Below are positions 51,227-60,771 of a DNA stretch of 64,000 nucleotides, piece after piece. The stretch spans positions 1,426,001-1,490,000 of the forward strand of contig NZ_CP134499.1 of assembly GCF_031764535.1 (NCBI RefSeq), read 5' to 3'. Source of the stretch: Pseudomonas sp. SG20056. GTDB taxonomy: Bacteria > Pseudomonadota > Gammaproteobacteria > Pseudomonadales > Pseudomonadaceae. How positions within the stretch are numbered: the stretch's first letter is position 1; every line of letters begins with the position of its first letter. Position numbers and translations under genes: made by a program. The notes under the pieces are model-generated. The model made no database searches. It was not told where the DNA came from and saw only the letters and a program-made list of their open reading frames with translations.

Positions 51227-52634
51227 GCATCGCCAACCCGTACCACACGAGCCGGGCAGCCTGCGCGGACGGCTGATCCGCCGCTTGGCGCTGTTGCTGG
51301 CGTTGATTCTGCTGGTCAGCAGCCTAAGCGCTTACTGGAGCGCTCGGCATGCCGCCGATACTGCCTACGACCGCACCTTGCTGGCCTCGGCACGGGCGAT
51401 TGCCGACGGCCTGTACACCACCGCCGAGCGCTTGAACGCCAACGTGCCGTATGTGGCACTGGACACCTTTGCCTATGACAGTGCCGGGCGCATCTACTAT
51501 CAGGTATTGGACGTACAGGGCGCGTTGGTGTCGGGTTATGAAGACCTGCCGCCGCCCCCGGCCCATATCAAACGCACAGAGGATTATCCGGCGTTGGCGC
51601 GTTTCTACGATGCCGAATTTCGCGAGCAGGGTGTGCGGGTGGTCAGCCTACTGCAGCCGGTCAGTGAGCCGGGCCTTAACGGCGTGGCGGAAATCCGTGT
51701 GGCGGAAACCCAGGGCGCGCGTGAGCGCATGGCCCGCGAACTGTTGCTCGGCACCTTGCTGCGCATGGGTGTGCTGTCGCTGAGTGCATTGCTGTTGGTG
51801 TGGCTGGCGGTAAGCGCTGCGCTGCGGCCACTGGAAGCCTTGCGCCGCAGTGTGGCGGCGCGCACCAGTGATGATCTGCAGCCGCTGTCGGATCTCGGCA
51901 TGCCGCGCGAGCTGCGTCCATTGATTGATGCGCTGAATCAGTTCAATGCTCGGCTGCGCAGCCTGTTCGAGCGCCAGTCGCAATTTATTGCCGATGCCTC
52001 CCACGAGTTGCGCACCCCCCTGGCCGCGCTCAAGGCGCGGGTTGAGTTAGGGCTGCGCGCGCAGGATCCTTCGATCTGGCGCAGCACCCTGGAAGAGGCC
52101 GCGCTGAACACCGACAAACTGACCCATCTGGCCAATCAGCTGCTTTCGCTGGCGCGCATCGAAAGCGGTGCGCGGGCGATTGCCGAAGGCGGTGCGCAGC
52201 GTCTGGACCTCAGCCAGCTGGCGCGCGAACTGGGCATGGCGCTTGCGCCACTGGCCCACGCCCGAGGTATTGCGCTGGCACTGGAGGCTGAGCAGGCCGT
52301 GTGGGTCAGTGGTGAGCCGACGCTGCTCAACGAGCTGCTGTGCAACCTGCTGGATAACGCCTTGGCGCACACCGCTGCCGGCGGCAATGTGATCCTGCGG
52401 GTATTGCCGGCTGGGGTGCTGGAGGTTGAAGACGACGGACCGGGAATTCCACCAGAAGAGCATGAGCGGGTGTTTGCGCGCTTCTATCGGCGTAACAACA
52501 AAGGTTCTGGGGCAGGCTTGGGTTTGGCGATTGTTGGTGAGATCTGCCGGGCGCATCAGGCCGAGATCAGCCTGCATCAGGCGCAGCCGCACGGTTTGTT
52601 GGTGCGCGTCGAGTTTGCCAGCGCAGACGTCTGA
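51219..52634 (+). CDS. tctE: TctE-like sensor histidine kinase
   Basis: A 471-residue kinase with membrane helices at about 23-43 and 180-203, a periplasmic domain of about 135 residues of the type first described in TctE (YVALDTFAYDSAGRIYYQV, RVVSLLQPV), HAMP-like linker, H262 (DASHELRTPLAAL), N-box NLLDNALAHT and GSGAGLGLAIVGEI near the end. The GTG at 51219 overlaps the tctD stop and has GGAGG upstream. It probably senses citrate or related acids in the periplasm. Confidence 0.9.
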   Translation: MIEHRQPVPHEPGSLRGRLIRRLALLLALILLVSSLSAYWSARHAADTAYDRTLLASARAIADGLYTTAERLNANVPYVALDTFAYDSAGRIYYQVLDVQGALVSGYEDLPPPPAHIKRTEDYPALARFYDAEFREQGVRVVSLLQPVSEPGLNGVAEIRVAETQGARERMARELLLGTLLRMGVLSLSALLLVWLAVSAALRPLEALRRSVAARTSDDLQPLSDLGMPRELRPLIDALNQFNARLRSLFERQSQFIADASHELRTPLAALKARVELGLRAQDPSIWRSTLEEAALNTDKLTHLANQLLSLARIESGARAIAEGGAQRLDLSQLARELGMALAPLAHARGIALALEAEQAVWVSGEPTLLNELLCNLLDNALAHTAAGGNVILRVLPAGVLEVEDDGPGIPPEEHERVFARFYRRNNKGSGAGLGLAIVGEICRAHQAEISLHQAQPHGLLVRVEFASADV

Positions 52635-52635
52635 A

Positions 52636-53397
52636 TCAGGGCGCGAGGCTGAGCGGCTGCTGGATTTCCAGCAGGTATTGGGCAACCTTGCCACTGTCGC
52701 GCAGTTGCGCCAGGCCCTGGTTGAAGCGGGCGATCAGCTCGGCATTGCCGGGTACTTCCCGCGAGAGCAGCAGGTGCAGGCTGTCGCTGCGCAGCGGCTT
52801 GGGATGAAAGCTCAGTTGCGCGCGCTCGGCGGCACTGAAGTGCTGATGCAGCATGTCGAAGCCGACCACCTTGTCCATCGGAAACAGATCGACGCGGCCG
52901 GCAATCAGTTGGCGAAAGGCGGTTTCATCACTGGTCACTCGATTGATCCGTAGTTGTCCGCTGGCTTCGGCCTGCTGAAAGGCTGTGCCGTAGTCATAGC
53001 CGCGGGTGCCGACCAGGCGTCGGCCTTGCAGGTCGCCAATCTGTTGCCAGTCAAAGCTGTAGCCCTTGCGGTGGAACAGGTAGTAACCGCTTTCCACCAC
53101 CGGGTCGCTGTAAAAGAACTTTTCTTCACGCTCACTGCTGTGCAGCCAGACTGCGCTGCCATCGCGTTTGCCGCGCTCGGCCAGTTGCAGTGAGCGTGCC
53201 CAGGGGTGGAATTCCCAGGTCACCTCAATCCCCTGCAGGGCAAAGGCTTCGGCGACGATGCGCGAGGCAACGCCTTTGTGTGGCAGCTGTTCGCCCAGAT
53301 AAGGCGGCCATTCACCGTTGGTCAGGCGCACCTCTGGCGCAGCGGCCAAACTGGCGCAAAACAGGCTGAGCAGGGTAGATAACAGCAGAACGCGCAT
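52636..53397 (-). CDS. Periplasmic solute-binding protein (amino-acid-binding/SBP_bac_3 type)
   Basis: A 253-residue secreted protein with a signal peptide (1-19, ending SLAAA) and the SBP_bac_3 fold: VRLTNGEWPPYLGEQL at the N-terminus, WEFHPWARSLQLAERGKRDGSA near 60-80 and YGTAFQQAEASGQLRI near 135. Proteins of this stand-alone type are common in Pseudomonas without transporter partners, and their ligands are mostly unknown. The ATG at 53397 gives the signal peptide. Its stop meets the end of the convergent tctE gene. Confidence 0.8.
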   Translation of the reverse strand: MRVLLLSTLLSLFCASLAAAPEVRLTNGEWPPYLGEQLPHKGVASRIVAEAFALQGIEVTWEFHPWARSLQLAERGKRDGSAVWLHSSEREEKFFYSDPVVESGYYLFHRKGYSFDWQQIGDLQGRRLVGTRGYDYGTAFQQAEASGQLRINRVTSDETAFRQLIAGRVDLFPMDKVVGFDMLHQHFSAAERAQLSFHPKPLRSDSLHLLLSREVPGNAELIARFNQGLAQLRDSGKVAQYLLEIQQPLSLAP

Positions 53398-53465
53398 GAG
53401 CCGTATGCCGATTGAAGGGACTGCGTTCAGTCTAGTTGCATTCGGCTGCATGCGCGTGAAGGGCT

Positions 53466-54302
53466 TTACTGGAGCATGCTCATGGCTGCTTCCATGGCGG
53501 CGGAAAGGTCTTCGTCTTCGTTCAGGTTCTGGTTTGGATCAAGGCCCAGCTTGGCGAATGCCGGGATCTGGCTCCAGTCCAGTTTGGTGTAGGGGTGTTC
53601 GCTGCCTATATAGCTCTGCAAGGTAGCGACCTGAACGATATCGACATAATCGACCTTGGCGCTGTCGCGGGCGAAGTCCAGGTACTGGCTAGGCACCATG
53701 GCAATCAGTTCGGGGAAGTCCCAGGTGCGCAGGATCTTGTCGCCGATGATTGGGTGGATCTGCTCGATCACGTGGTTGAGGCTGATCGAGTCAGCCAGCA
53801 GCTCGCTGTGATCTTCGGCGTAAGTGAGGATTGGTAGCACGCCGATCTGGTGCACCAGGCCGGCGAGGGTGGCCTGGTCGGGCAGCAGGCGGGTGTAGTG
53901 CTTGCACAGAACGTGGCAGATGCCGGCGATTTCCGTGCTTTTGTTCCAAACTTCGCGCATTTTGCGGTCAACCACGTCGCTGGTGGCCTGGAACATTTGT
54001 TCCATGGCCAGGCCCGTGGCCAGGTTGCAGGTGTAATTGATGCCGAGGCGGCCGACGGCCATCTGCAGGTCGGTGATTTCCTTGTTGGTGCGCAGCAGCG
54101 GGCTGTTGACCACCTTGATGATGCGCGCTGTCAGGGCCGCGTCGTTGCCGATCACTTTGCTCAGTTGCGGGATGCCGATGTCCGGGTCCTCTGCTGCCTC
54201 GCGGACCTTCAACGCGACCTCCGGCAGGGTCGGCAGGACCAGTTCATCATTGTCGATGGCCTGGGTCAGTTCCTTTTGGACTTTCTCGGCAAGCTTGCTC
54301 AT
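53466..54302 (-). CDS. HDOD-domain protein
   Basis: A 278-residue cytoplasmic protein made of a single HDOD domain (about 20-215), a relative of HD phosphohydrolases lacking the metal-binding HD pair. Signature wording includes LPTLPEVALKVREAAEDPD, VIGNDAALTARIIKVVNSPLL and LAGLVHQIGVLPIL. Such proteins act in signalling and stress adaptation rather than as enzymes. The C-terminal tail is acidic. The ATG at 54302 has AAAGAGAA upstream. It is transcribed after ygfZ on the same strand. Confidence 0.9.
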   Translation of the reverse strand: MSKLAEKVQKELTQAIDNDELVLPTLPEVALKVREAAEDPDIGIPQLSKVIGNDAALTARIIKVVNSPLLRTNKEITDLQMAVGRLGINYTCNLATGLAMEQMFQATSDVVDRKMREVWNKSTEIAGICHVLCKHYTRLLPDQATLAGLVHQIGVLPILTYAEDHSELLADSISLNHVIEQIHPIIGDKILRTWDFPELIAMVPSQYLDFARDSAKVDYVDIVQVATLQSYIGSEHPYTKLDWSQIPAFAKLGLDPNQNLNEDEDLSAAMEAAMSMLQ

Positions 54303-54354
54303 GGGCAATTCTCTTTAGGCGGTCAGGCAGTAGTAATTGAGTGTAGTAAAGGGC

Positions 54355-55296
54355 TTAGCGCTGTATTTCGCGGTCTGAATCCAGTGTATACGGCAAATCG
54401 AGTACGCTCAGCGTGCTGCCTTCGGCAGAACCCAGGTGAATAACACCATTTAGTGCGGCTTCGTCCTGCAGCACAGCAAGCAGTTCGACGCCTGCCTGGC
54501 TGCGCGCGGCCAGCACCACTTCACCCACGCTGGAGGTGTGGGTGGGCGAAAACAGCGCTGTGGCGGGCTCTGGCAGCTGATTGTCATGCAGCTCCAGGCG
54601 ATACAGGCGGCGTTTGAGTTTGCCCAGGTACTGCATGCGCGCGACGATTTCCTGGCCGGTGTAGCAGCCTTTCTTGAAACTCACGCCGCCTACGGCCTGC
54701 AGATTGATCATCTGCGGAATAAACAGCTCGCGGGTGCTGCCTACGACCTGGCCGATGCCCGCACGGACTTGCGCCAGTAGCCAGTCATTCAACGGTGCTT
54801 CCGGCAGTTGGTTGGCCAATTGCGCCTGGATGGCCGCGGTCTGGCTGGTGGGTATCCAGAGTTCGGCGCGACCATCGCTCAGGCGCAGAGCCAGCAATTC
54901 ATTGCCACGCGCGACGCTGTCAGCGGTCTCTGCGAGCTCCAGACCGAGGCTGCGCAAGGCTTCATCACCGCCACTCAGGCCGATGCGCAGCCAGTCCTGG
55001 CTTTCGTCGGTGAGCTTGGATTTGCTGAATACGGCGTATTTTTTCAGGTCGGCGAGCTGTGCTTCGAGCAGATCGCTGGCCATCGCCAGTAGGTAGCCGT
55101 CACTCACGCTGAGGATGCGAAAGCTCGACTGCATTCGGCCCTTGGGCGTGCAGCGCGCGCCTAGGCTGGAATGGCTGTCACTCAGGTAGTTGAGGTTGCA
55201 GGTAACCTGGCCCTGGAGGAACTTGTTGGCGTCCGGGTCGCGCACGGCGAGGATGCCTTCGTGGCTGAGGATGCAATAGAACGCGGTATCGGCCAT
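54355..55296 (-). CDS. ygfZ: YgfZ/GcvT-like folate-binding protein for iron-sulphur enzyme maintenance
   Basis: A 313-residue protein of the CAF17/YgfZ family, which binds tetrahydrofolate and helps keep certain iron-sulphur enzymes, including the tRNA thiomethylase MiaB, active. The diagnostic motif K-G-C-Y-T-G-Q-E is at 209-216 with C211. FLQGQVTCNLNYLSD (27-40) is the conserved N-terminal segment. It is divergent from sdhE-ygfX, a linkage kept in many gammaproteobacteria. Confidence 0.93.
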   Translation of the reverse strand: MADTAFYCILSHEGILAVRDPDANKFLQGQVTCNLNYLSDSHSSLGARCTPKGRMQSSFRILSVSDGYLLAMASDLLEAQLADLKKYAVFSKSKLTDESQDWLRIGLSGGDEALRSLGLELAETADSVARGNELLALRLSDGRAELWIPTSQTAAIQAQLANQLPEAPLNDWLLAQVRAGIGQVVGSTRELFIPQMINLQAVGGVSFKKGCYTGQEIVARMQYLGKLKRRLYRLELHDNQLPEPATALFSPTHTSSVGEVVLAARSQAGVELLAVLQDEAALNGVIHLGSAEGSTLSVLDLPYTLDSDREIQR

Positions 55297-55470
55297 GGTG
55301 GATTAGGTATCGCTGGATAAAAGTTAGGGGGCTCATCATAGAGCGCGTCTCGCGCCTTGTCAGCGCTTGCCGTTGCTTCACTTATGGGCATTGCCTGGGT
55401 GGCTGATGTGTGCGGTCAACAGGTGCGCTTTTCATCGGTATACTGCGCGCCTTATCCAAGGAGCATACCC

Positions 55471-55725
55471 ATGGTTGACTCGATTGAACTCAATCGTCTT
55501 TTTTGGCACAGCCGCCGCGGCATGCTGGAGCTGGATGTGCTGCTGGTGCCGTTCGTCAGGGAGGTGTACCCGCACCTCGACGAGGCTGACCGCGAGCGTT
55601 ACCGCAAACTGCTCGAATGTGAAGATCAGGATATGTTCGGCTGGTTTATGCAGCGCGACGAGCCGGAAGATGCTGATCTAAAGCGCATGGTTCGGATGAT
55701 TCTGGATCGTGTCCAGCCCAAGTGA
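55471..55725 (+). CDS. sdhE: SdhE, succinate dehydrogenase flavinylation factor
   Basis: An 84-residue helical protein that helps attach FAD covalently to succinate dehydrogenase and fumarate reductase. The hallmark RGMLELD is at 16-22, and the conserved C-terminal part has [17 protein letters not shown]. The ATG at 55471 follows AAGGAG. The next gene, ygfX, starts inside its end, as is common. Confidence 0.95.
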   Translation: MVDSIELNRLFWHSRRGMLELDVLLVPFVREVYPHLDEADRERYRKLLECEDQDMFGWFMQRDEPEDADLKRMVRMILDRVQPK

Positions 55726-56161
55726 TGCCTTCGAGTGTCAGTGGCAGCCTTCGCGGCAGCTGCTGGCCTGCTATGCACTGATTCAGGGCTTGGCGCTGCT
55801 CAGCTTGGTGCTGGTGGATATTCCCATTTGGGCGCGGTTGCCCGGAATAGGTTTCTGTGTCGCCCATGCTGCCTGGGTGCTGCCACGCCATGTGCTGTTG
55901 AGTGCGCCGCAGGCTTACCGGGCTCTGCGTTGCACGCGTGATGGCTGGCAGGTGTACAGCGTGGCGCAGGGCTGGCAGGCCATCGAGTTGCACCCAGATA
56001 GCCTGGCTTTACCGCTTGTAGTGCTGCTGCGCTTTCGTCTGGCCGGGCAGCGCCGCGTGCGCTCGCTGTGCATTGCCCGCGATAGCCTGGCGCGTGATCA
56101 GCACCGCCGCTTAAGGGTGCGGCTGAAATTCAGTCGCCATAGGTGGGCGGCAGCAGGATAG
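55709..56161 (+). CDS. ygfX: YgfX-like small membrane protein
   Basis: A 150-residue protein with two close hydrophobic helices (about 18-57) followed by a basic cytoplasmic tail, the pattern of YgfX (CptA). It overlaps sdhE by 17 bp with a GTG start at 55709, the usual genetic partner of sdhE. In E. coli YgfX was proposed to be a toxin acting on cytoskeletal proteins; in Pseudomonas the role is not established. Its 3' end overlaps the convergent nadB gene by 32 bp. Confidence 0.8.
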   Translation: MSSPSDAFECQWQPSRQLLACYALIQGLALLSLVLVDIPIWARLPGIGFCVAHAAWVLPRHVLLSAPQAYRALRCTRDGWQVYSVAQGWQAIELHPDSLALPLVVLLRFRLAGQRRVRSLCIARDSLARDQHRRLRVRLKFSRHRWAAAG

Positions 56162-57746
56162 TGTCCTTGGCCTCGGCCAACTGCTGCGGGTAGTCCAGGG
56201 TGTAATGCAGGCCGCGGCTTTCGTGGCGCAGCATCGCCGAACGGATCATCAGCTCGGCGACCTGGGCCAGGTTACGCAGTTCGATCAGGTCGCGGCTGAC
56301 CTTGTAGTTACTGTAAAACTCGTGAATTTCATCAAGCAGCAGGCGTACGCGGTGTTCGGCCCGTTGCAGGCGCTTGTTGGTGCGCACGATGCCGACGTAG
56401 TCCCACATAAAACGCCGCAATTCGTCCCAGTTGTGGGCAATGATCACGTCTTCGTCCGAGTCGGTTACCTGGCTGGCGTCCCAGCTCGGTAACGTGCTCG
56501 GTATGCTGATCTGGTCGAGTTGAGCGAGGATGTTCTCGGCCGCTGAGCGGGCATAGACGAAACATTCCAGCAGCGAGTTGCTGGCCATGCGGTTGGCCCC
56601 GTGCAGGCCGGTAAAGCTGGTTTCACCAATGGCATACAGGCCGGGTATATCGGTGCGACCGCTTTGGTCGACCAGCACGCCACCGCAGGTGTAGTGCGCT
56701 GCCGGCACTACCGGGATCGGCTCTTTGGTGATGTCGATGCCAAAGTCCAGGCAGCGCTCATATACGGTAGGGAAATGCGATTTCACAAAGTCAGCCGGTT
56801 TGTGGCTGATGTCGAGGAACACGCAGTCGATCCCCAGGCGCTTCATCTCGTGGTCGATGGCGCGGGCGACGATATCCCGCGGCGCCAGTTCGGCCCGCTC
56901 ATCGAAACGCGGCATAAAGCGTTCGCCGTTCGGCAGCTTGAGCAGTGCGCCTTCACCACGCAGCGCTTCGGTGACCAGAAAGCTCTTGGCTTTGGGGTGG
57001 TACAGGCAGGTCGGGTGGAACTGATTGAATTCCAGGTTGCCGACCCGGCAGCCGGCGCGCCAGGCCATGGCGATACCGTCGCCGCAGGCGCCGTCCGGGT
57101 TACTGGTGTAGAGATAAACCTTGGCTGCACCGCCAGTGGCGAGAATCACAAAGCGTGCGCTGAAGGTATCGACCTCGCCGCTGGCGCGATTGAGTACGTA
57201 AGCGCCCAGGCAGCGCTGGCCCTCCAGGCCGAGTTTGCGCTCGGTGATCAGGTCAACGGCGACACGCTGCTCCAGCAGTTCGATGTTGCTGCGCTGGCGG
57301 GTCTGCTCCAGCAATGTATTGAAGATCGCCGCGCCGGTGGCGTCGGCAGCATGGATGATGCGTCGGTGGCTGTGGCCGCCTTCACGGGTCAAGTGGAATT
57401 CGAAACCGCCGTCTTCGCGGGCGTGTTCATCGTCGCGGGTAAAGGGCACCCCTTGGTCGATCAGCCATTGAATGGCTTCGCGGCTGTGCTCTACGGTGAA
57501 GCGTACGGCGTCCTCGCGGCACAGGCCGCCACCAGCGTTGAGGGTGTCTTCGACATGCGATTCGATGGTGTCGGTGTCGTCCAGCACCGCCGCCACACCG
57601 CCTTGCGCCCAGTAGGTCGAGCCGTTGGACAGATTGCCCTTGCTTAGTACGGCAATGCGCAGGTGCTCAGGCAGCGTGAGGGCCAGGGTTAAGCCGGCGG
57701 CACCGCTACCGATAACCAGAACGTCGTGTTGGTGATGTTGGCTCAT
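56130..57746 (-). CDS. nadB: L-aspartate oxidase
   Basis: FAD enzyme that oxidises aspartate to iminoaspartate, the first step of NAD synthesis. The 538-residue protein has the FAD motif [13 protein letters not shown] (11-23), [19 protein letters not shown] (split here as [16 protein letters not shown]) typical of NadB/SdhA flavoproteins, the active-site HPTCLYHP and R-x-x-A-x-N-S-L-L-E-C near 380. The ATG at 57746 begins [13 protein letters not shown]. It is divergent from algU, as in all Pseudomonas I know. Confidence 0.97.
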   Translation of the reverse strand: MSQHHQHDVLVIGSGAAGLTLALTLPEHLRIAVLSKGNLSNGSTYWAQGGVAAVLDDTDTIESHVEDTLNAGGGLCREDAVRFTVEHSREAIQWLIDQGVPFTRDDEHAREDGGFEFHLTREGGHSHRRIIHAADATGAAIFNTLLEQTRQRSNIELLEQRVAVDLITERKLGLEGQRCLGAYVLNRASGEVDTFSARFVILATGGAAKVYLYTSNPDGACGDGIAMAWRAGCRVGNLEFNQFHPTCLYHPKAKSFLVTEALRGEGALLKLPNGERFMPRFDERAELAPRDIVARAIDHEMKRLGIDCVFLDISHKPADFVKSHFPTVYERCLDFGIDITKEPIPVVPAAHYTCGGVLVDQSGRTDIPGLYAIGETSFTGLHGANRMASNSLLECFVYARSAAENILAQLDQISIPSTLPSWDASQVTDSDEDVIIAHNWDELRRFMWDYVGIVRTNKRLQRAEHRVRLLLDEIHEFYSNYKVSRDLIELRNLAQVAELMIRSAMLRHESRGLHYTLDYPQQLAEAKDTILLPPTYGD

Positions 57747-57831
57747 GTCTGAATTCCGCGAAAAGCGGCCTCTAGTATATAGAGGGGGTGGGCGGCACAA
57801 TAGCCGGCTTATGACCAAGTGCGTTACTCGG

Positions 57832-57858
57832 GAACTTTTTAAGCGTTTCGGGTTCCAT
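57832..57858 (+). promoter_or_regulatory. AlgU-dependent promoter of algU, distal
   Basis: GAACTT, a 16-bp spacer and TCCAT agree with the AlgU/RpoE consensus GAACTT-N16/17-TCtga. It lies about 280 bp before the algU start codon. Confidence 0.55.
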
Positions 57859-58028
57859 AGGCGGTTGTTTAGATGGTAATTCGCCTGAGTCAGGCGGCTT
57901 TGCAACGGGCCTGCGGTTTTGCCTTGCCGACGGGTGGTCCAGACTACAAGCGCAGCAGTGGAGTCCCTTTGCTGCGCTGTTCCGTGCAGGACTTTTAAGT
58001 GTTCTGCAGGAAGCTTGTTTGAAGGAGA

Positions 58029-58055
58029 GAACTTTTGCGTAATGCCCAAGTCTAC
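58029..58055 (+). promoter_or_regulatory. AlgU-dependent promoter of algU, proximal
   Basis: GAACTT, a 16-bp spacer and TCTAC agree with the AlgU/RpoE consensus. It lies 60 bp before the algU start codon and is the better match of the two. Confidence 0.6.
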
Positions 58056-58114
58056 TTTGGCAGACCGAGTAAAGGGTTGGCGTTGCGCTCCTTCAAACCT
58101 TATGAGGAGTTTTC

Positions 58115-58696
58115 ATGCTAACCCAGGAAGATGATCAGCAGCTGGTTGAGCGTGTACAGCGCGGCGACAAGCGTGCATTTGATCTATTGGTGCTCAAGTA
58201 TCAGCACAAGATTCTCGGGTTGATCGTGCGTTTTGTGCATGACACCCATGAGGCACAGGATGTTGCGCAGGAAGCCTTCGTCAAGGCGTATCGGGCGTTG
58301 GGTAATTTTCGTGGGGACAGTGCGTTCTACACTTGGCTGTATCGCATTGCCATCAACACGGCGAAGAACCACCTGGTTTCGCGTGGTCGGCGCCCGCCAG
58401 ACAGTGATGTAAGTGCTGAGGATGCCGAGTTCTATGATGGCGATCATGCCCTCAAGGATATCGAATCGCCGGAACGCGCCCTGTTGCGCGACGAGATCGA
58501 GGCTACCGTGCACCGCAGCATCGAGCAGTTGCCAGAAGATTTACGCACAGCGCTAACCTTGCGTGAATTTGATGGTCTGAGTTACGAGGACATTGCCAGC
58601 GTCATGCAGTGTCCAGTTGGTACCGTGCGTTCGCGAATTTTCCGGGCGCGTGAGGCTATTGATCGATCCCTGCAGCCGTTGCTGCAGGAAACCTGA
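58115..58696 (+). CDS. algU: AlgU (RpoE/sigma-22), envelope-stress ECF sigma factor
   Basis: A 193-residue ECF sigma factor directing transcription of alginate and envelope-stress genes. Region 2 (about 20-90: DLLVLKYQHKILGLIVRFV, YTWLYRIAINTAKNHL) binds the -10, and region 4 (about 130-185: LPEDLRTALTLREFDGLSYEDIA, GTVRSRIFRARE) binds the -35. The length and sequence are almost those of P. aeruginosa AlgU. It is the first gene of algU-mucABCD and carries two AlgU-type promoters upstream, so it regulates itself. Confidence 0.98.
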   Translation: MLTQEDDQQLVERVQRGDKRAFDLLVLKYQHKILGLIVRFVHDTHEAQDVAQEAFVKAYRALGNFRGDSAFYTWLYRIAINTAKNHLVSRGRRPPDSDVSAEDAEFYDGDHALKDIESPERALLRDEIEATVHRSIEQLPEDLRTALTLREFDGLSYEDIASVMQCPVGTVRSRIFRAREAIDRSLQPLLQET

Positions 58697-58727
58697 GACA
58701 GCGGCGTCAGCCAAGAGAGGAACCGCC

Positions 58728-59321
58728 ATGAGTCGTGAAACCCTGCAGGAATCGCTGTCCGCGGTGATGGATAACCAAGCGGATGAACTTGAATTAAGGC
58801 GAGTGCTGGCGGCCAGTGATGACCCTGAGTTGCGTGCAACCTGGTCGCGTTACCAGATCGCCCGTGCGGTCATGCACAAAGAGCTGCTTGAGCCGCGTCT
58901 GGATATTGCCGCTGCTGTATCCGCAGCCCTTGCTGATGATGTTGCCCCGGTTGCGCAGCAAGTACAGCGTGGCCCTTGGCGCACTGTAGGTCGTCTGGCT
59001 GTTGCCGCTTCGGTTACCGTGGCAGTCTTGGCGGGTGTGCGTTTTTATAACCAGGACGACATCACCGGTGCCCAGTTGGCGCAGCAATCCAGTCAGCCGG
59101 TGTTGAATATCCCTCAGGTCAGTGGGCCGGCCATGCTGGCAGGCTTCAATACGTCCGAAGAGCAACCGGCTCCTGCGGCCAGTGCTGTGGGGCAGGGGCA
59201 GCCGGGCTGGCATGAGCAGCGTCTGCCGGCATATCTGCGCCAACATGCACAGCAAGCGGCCATGAGTACGAGTGAAGGTGCGCTGCCTTATGCGCGTGCA
59301 GCCAGCTTGGAAAACCGTTAA
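58728..59321 (+). CDS. mucA: MucA, anti-sigma factor of AlgU
   Basis: A 197-residue inner membrane protein. The cytoplasmic domain (1-85; ESLSAVMDNQADELELRRVL) binds AlgU, one helix crosses the membrane at about 86-104, and the periplasmic domain is the target of AlgW and MucP proteolysis. The reading frame is intact, with no sign of the truncating mutations that make strains mucoid. GAGAGG precedes the ATG at 58728, 31 bp after algU. Confidence 0.95.
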   Translation: MSRETLQESLSAVMDNQADELELRRVLAASDDPELRATWSRYQIARAVMHKELLEPRLDIAAAVSAALADDVAPVAQQVQRGPWRTVGRLAVAASVTVAVLAGVRFYNQDDITGAQLAQQSSQPVLNIPQVSGPAMLAGFNTSEEQPAPAASAVGQGQPGWHEQRLPAYLRQHAQQAAMSTSEGALPYARAASLENR

Positions 59322-59343
59322 CGGCCCGTTGTTAAGGAATCGC

Positions 59344-60291
59344 ATGCGCTTTATTCCTTTAAGCGTTCTGTTGCTGGGTAGTTGCTTGGCGTTGCCGGCA
59401 ATTGCCGATGAAGGCCGTGCCTTACTGCAGCGTTTGGCAGAGGCCGAACGCACGCAGAGTTTTCAGGGCACCTTTGTTTATGAGCGCAATGGCAGCTTTT
59501 CGACGCACAGCATCTGGCATCGTGTCGGTGAGGGTGGCGCTTTGCGTGAGCGCTTGTTGCAGCTGGATGGTTCCGCGCAGGAAGTGTTGCGTGTCGACGG
59601 CCAGGTGCAATGCGCCAGTGGTGCATTGGCTGACCAGTTGATCGATAGTCAACTGTGGCCCGCCCGGGCGCTGAATGCTGAGCAGCTGGGTGAGTGGTAT
59701 GAGTTGCGTGTGCTCGGCAAGTCCCGCGTGGCGGGGCGAGCTACCAGCGTACTGGCCCTGGTGCCGCGCGATCAGCATCGCTATGGCATCGAGCTGCACC
59801 TTGATCAGCAAACGGGCTTGCCGCTCAAGTCCTTGCTGGTCAATGACAAGGGGCAGTTACTTGAGCGCTTCCAGTTTACCCAGCTGCAGACCGAAGTACC
59901 TGCAAGCTCTAATCTTGAGCCTGGCGCAGGTTGCCGCCCGGTGCGTTTGTCTCCTGCTCAGGTGGATGCGGTTGAAGCCTGGCGTTCTGACTGGTTGCCA
60001 CCAGGCTTTAGTCTGAATTCTGTTACCCAGCGCCGCAGCCCTGCATCGGATGAGTCAGTCGCCTGTCAGGTGTATGGCGATGGCCTGGCGCGCTTTTCCG
60101 TCTTTATGGAGCCTCTACGCGGCGCCGCCGTTGAGGATGTTCGTACCCAGCTGGGCCCCACTGTAGCGGTTTCGCGCAGGCTGAAAACTGACGATGGTGA
60201 CGTCATGGTCACCGTGGTCGGCGAAATACCTTTGGGTACAGCCGAGCGAGTAGCTTTGTCGATGCGTTCAGCGGCCGAGGTGGTGCAGTGA
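59344..60291 (+). CDS. mucB: MucB (RseB-like), periplasmic protector of MucA
   Basis: A 315-residue periplasmic protein with a signal peptide (1-21, ending PAIA). The first domain (ALLQRLAEAERTQSFQGTFVYERNG) has the LolA-like fold of RseB, which senses lipoproteins or LPS, and the C-terminal domain binds the periplasmic part of MucA and blocks its cleavage. The ATG at 59344 gives the signal peptide. Its stop overlaps the mucC start as GTGA. Confidence 0.95.
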   Translation: MRFIPLSVLLLGSCLALPAIADEGRALLQRLAEAERTQSFQGTFVYERNGSFSTHSIWHRVGEGGALRERLLQLDGSAQEVLRVDGQVQCASGALADQLIDSQLWPARALNAEQLGEWYELRVLGKSRVAGRATSVLALVPRDQHRYGIELHLDQQTGLPLKSLLVNDKGQLLERFQFTQLQTEVPASSNLEPGAGCRPVRLSPAQVDAVEAWRSDWLPPGFSLNSVTQRRSPASDESVACQVYGDGLARFSVFMEPLRGAAVEDVRTQLGPTVAVSRRLKTDDGDVMVTVVGEIPLGTAERVALSMRSAAEVVQ

Positions 60292-60743
60292 TTGAGGAGC
60301 ATGGGCGGGTTGTTGCGGTTGAGTCCGGCGCTGTCTGGGTCGAAACCCTGCGTAAAAGCACCTGCTCCAGTTGCTCCGTCAAAGCTGGTTGCGGCCAGGG
60401 TTTGCTTGATCAGCTTGGTGCAAGCGGTCGTCGTGGTTATGTGCGTGCACTGTCAGACCTGCAGCTGAATATTGGCGATGCAGTCATTATCGGTGTGCGC
60501 GAAGACCTGCTGGTGCGTGGTTCGCTGCTGGTTTATCTGCTGCCGTTACTCGGCTTGTTTGCTGCGGCTGTTCTGGCTGAGCAGGCGGGCTTGAGCGAGC
60601 CCTGGGTAATATTCAGTGCGCTGTTCGGTTTTCTCTTTGCCTGCTGCGCGGTACGCTGGCGCAGTCGTGTCACCGCTGGTGATCCGGCGTTGCAACCGGT
60701 GGTTTTACGTCCGTTGCTTGGCGGTGCTGCAGCAGCGTTTTAA
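60288..60743 (+). CDS. mucC: MucC (RseC-like) membrane protein
   Basis: A 151-residue protein with an N-terminal cysteine motif C26-x2-C29-x5-C35 (CSSCSVKAGCG) and two membrane helices (about 78-97 and 103-121). RseC relatives are linked to SoxR reduction or Rnf complexes; in Pseudomonas MucC has a modest effect on alginate control. The GTG start overlaps the mucB stop. Confidence 0.93.
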   Translation: MIEEHGRVVAVESGAVWVETLRKSTCSSCSVKAGCGQGLLDQLGASGRRGYVRALSDLQLNIGDAVIIGVREDLLVRGSLLVYLLPLLGLFAAAVLAEQAGLSEPWVIFSALFGFLFACCAVRWRSRVTAGDPALQPVVLRPLLGGAAAAF

Positions 60744-60771
60744 GACTTTTGCTGGCCTGATGGGGAGTTGT

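Larger units (their letters stand above)
57747..58114. promoter_or_regulatory. nadB-algU divergent promoter region
   Basis: This 368-bp gap contains two plus-strand sequences of the AlgU (RpoE) promoter type. The upstream one is GAACTT at 57832-57837 with TCCAT 16 bp later; the downstream one is GAACTT at 58029-58034 with TCTAC 16 bp later. In P. aeruginosa algU likewise has two autoregulated AlgU promoters. No small ORF is convincing. Confidence 0.65.
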
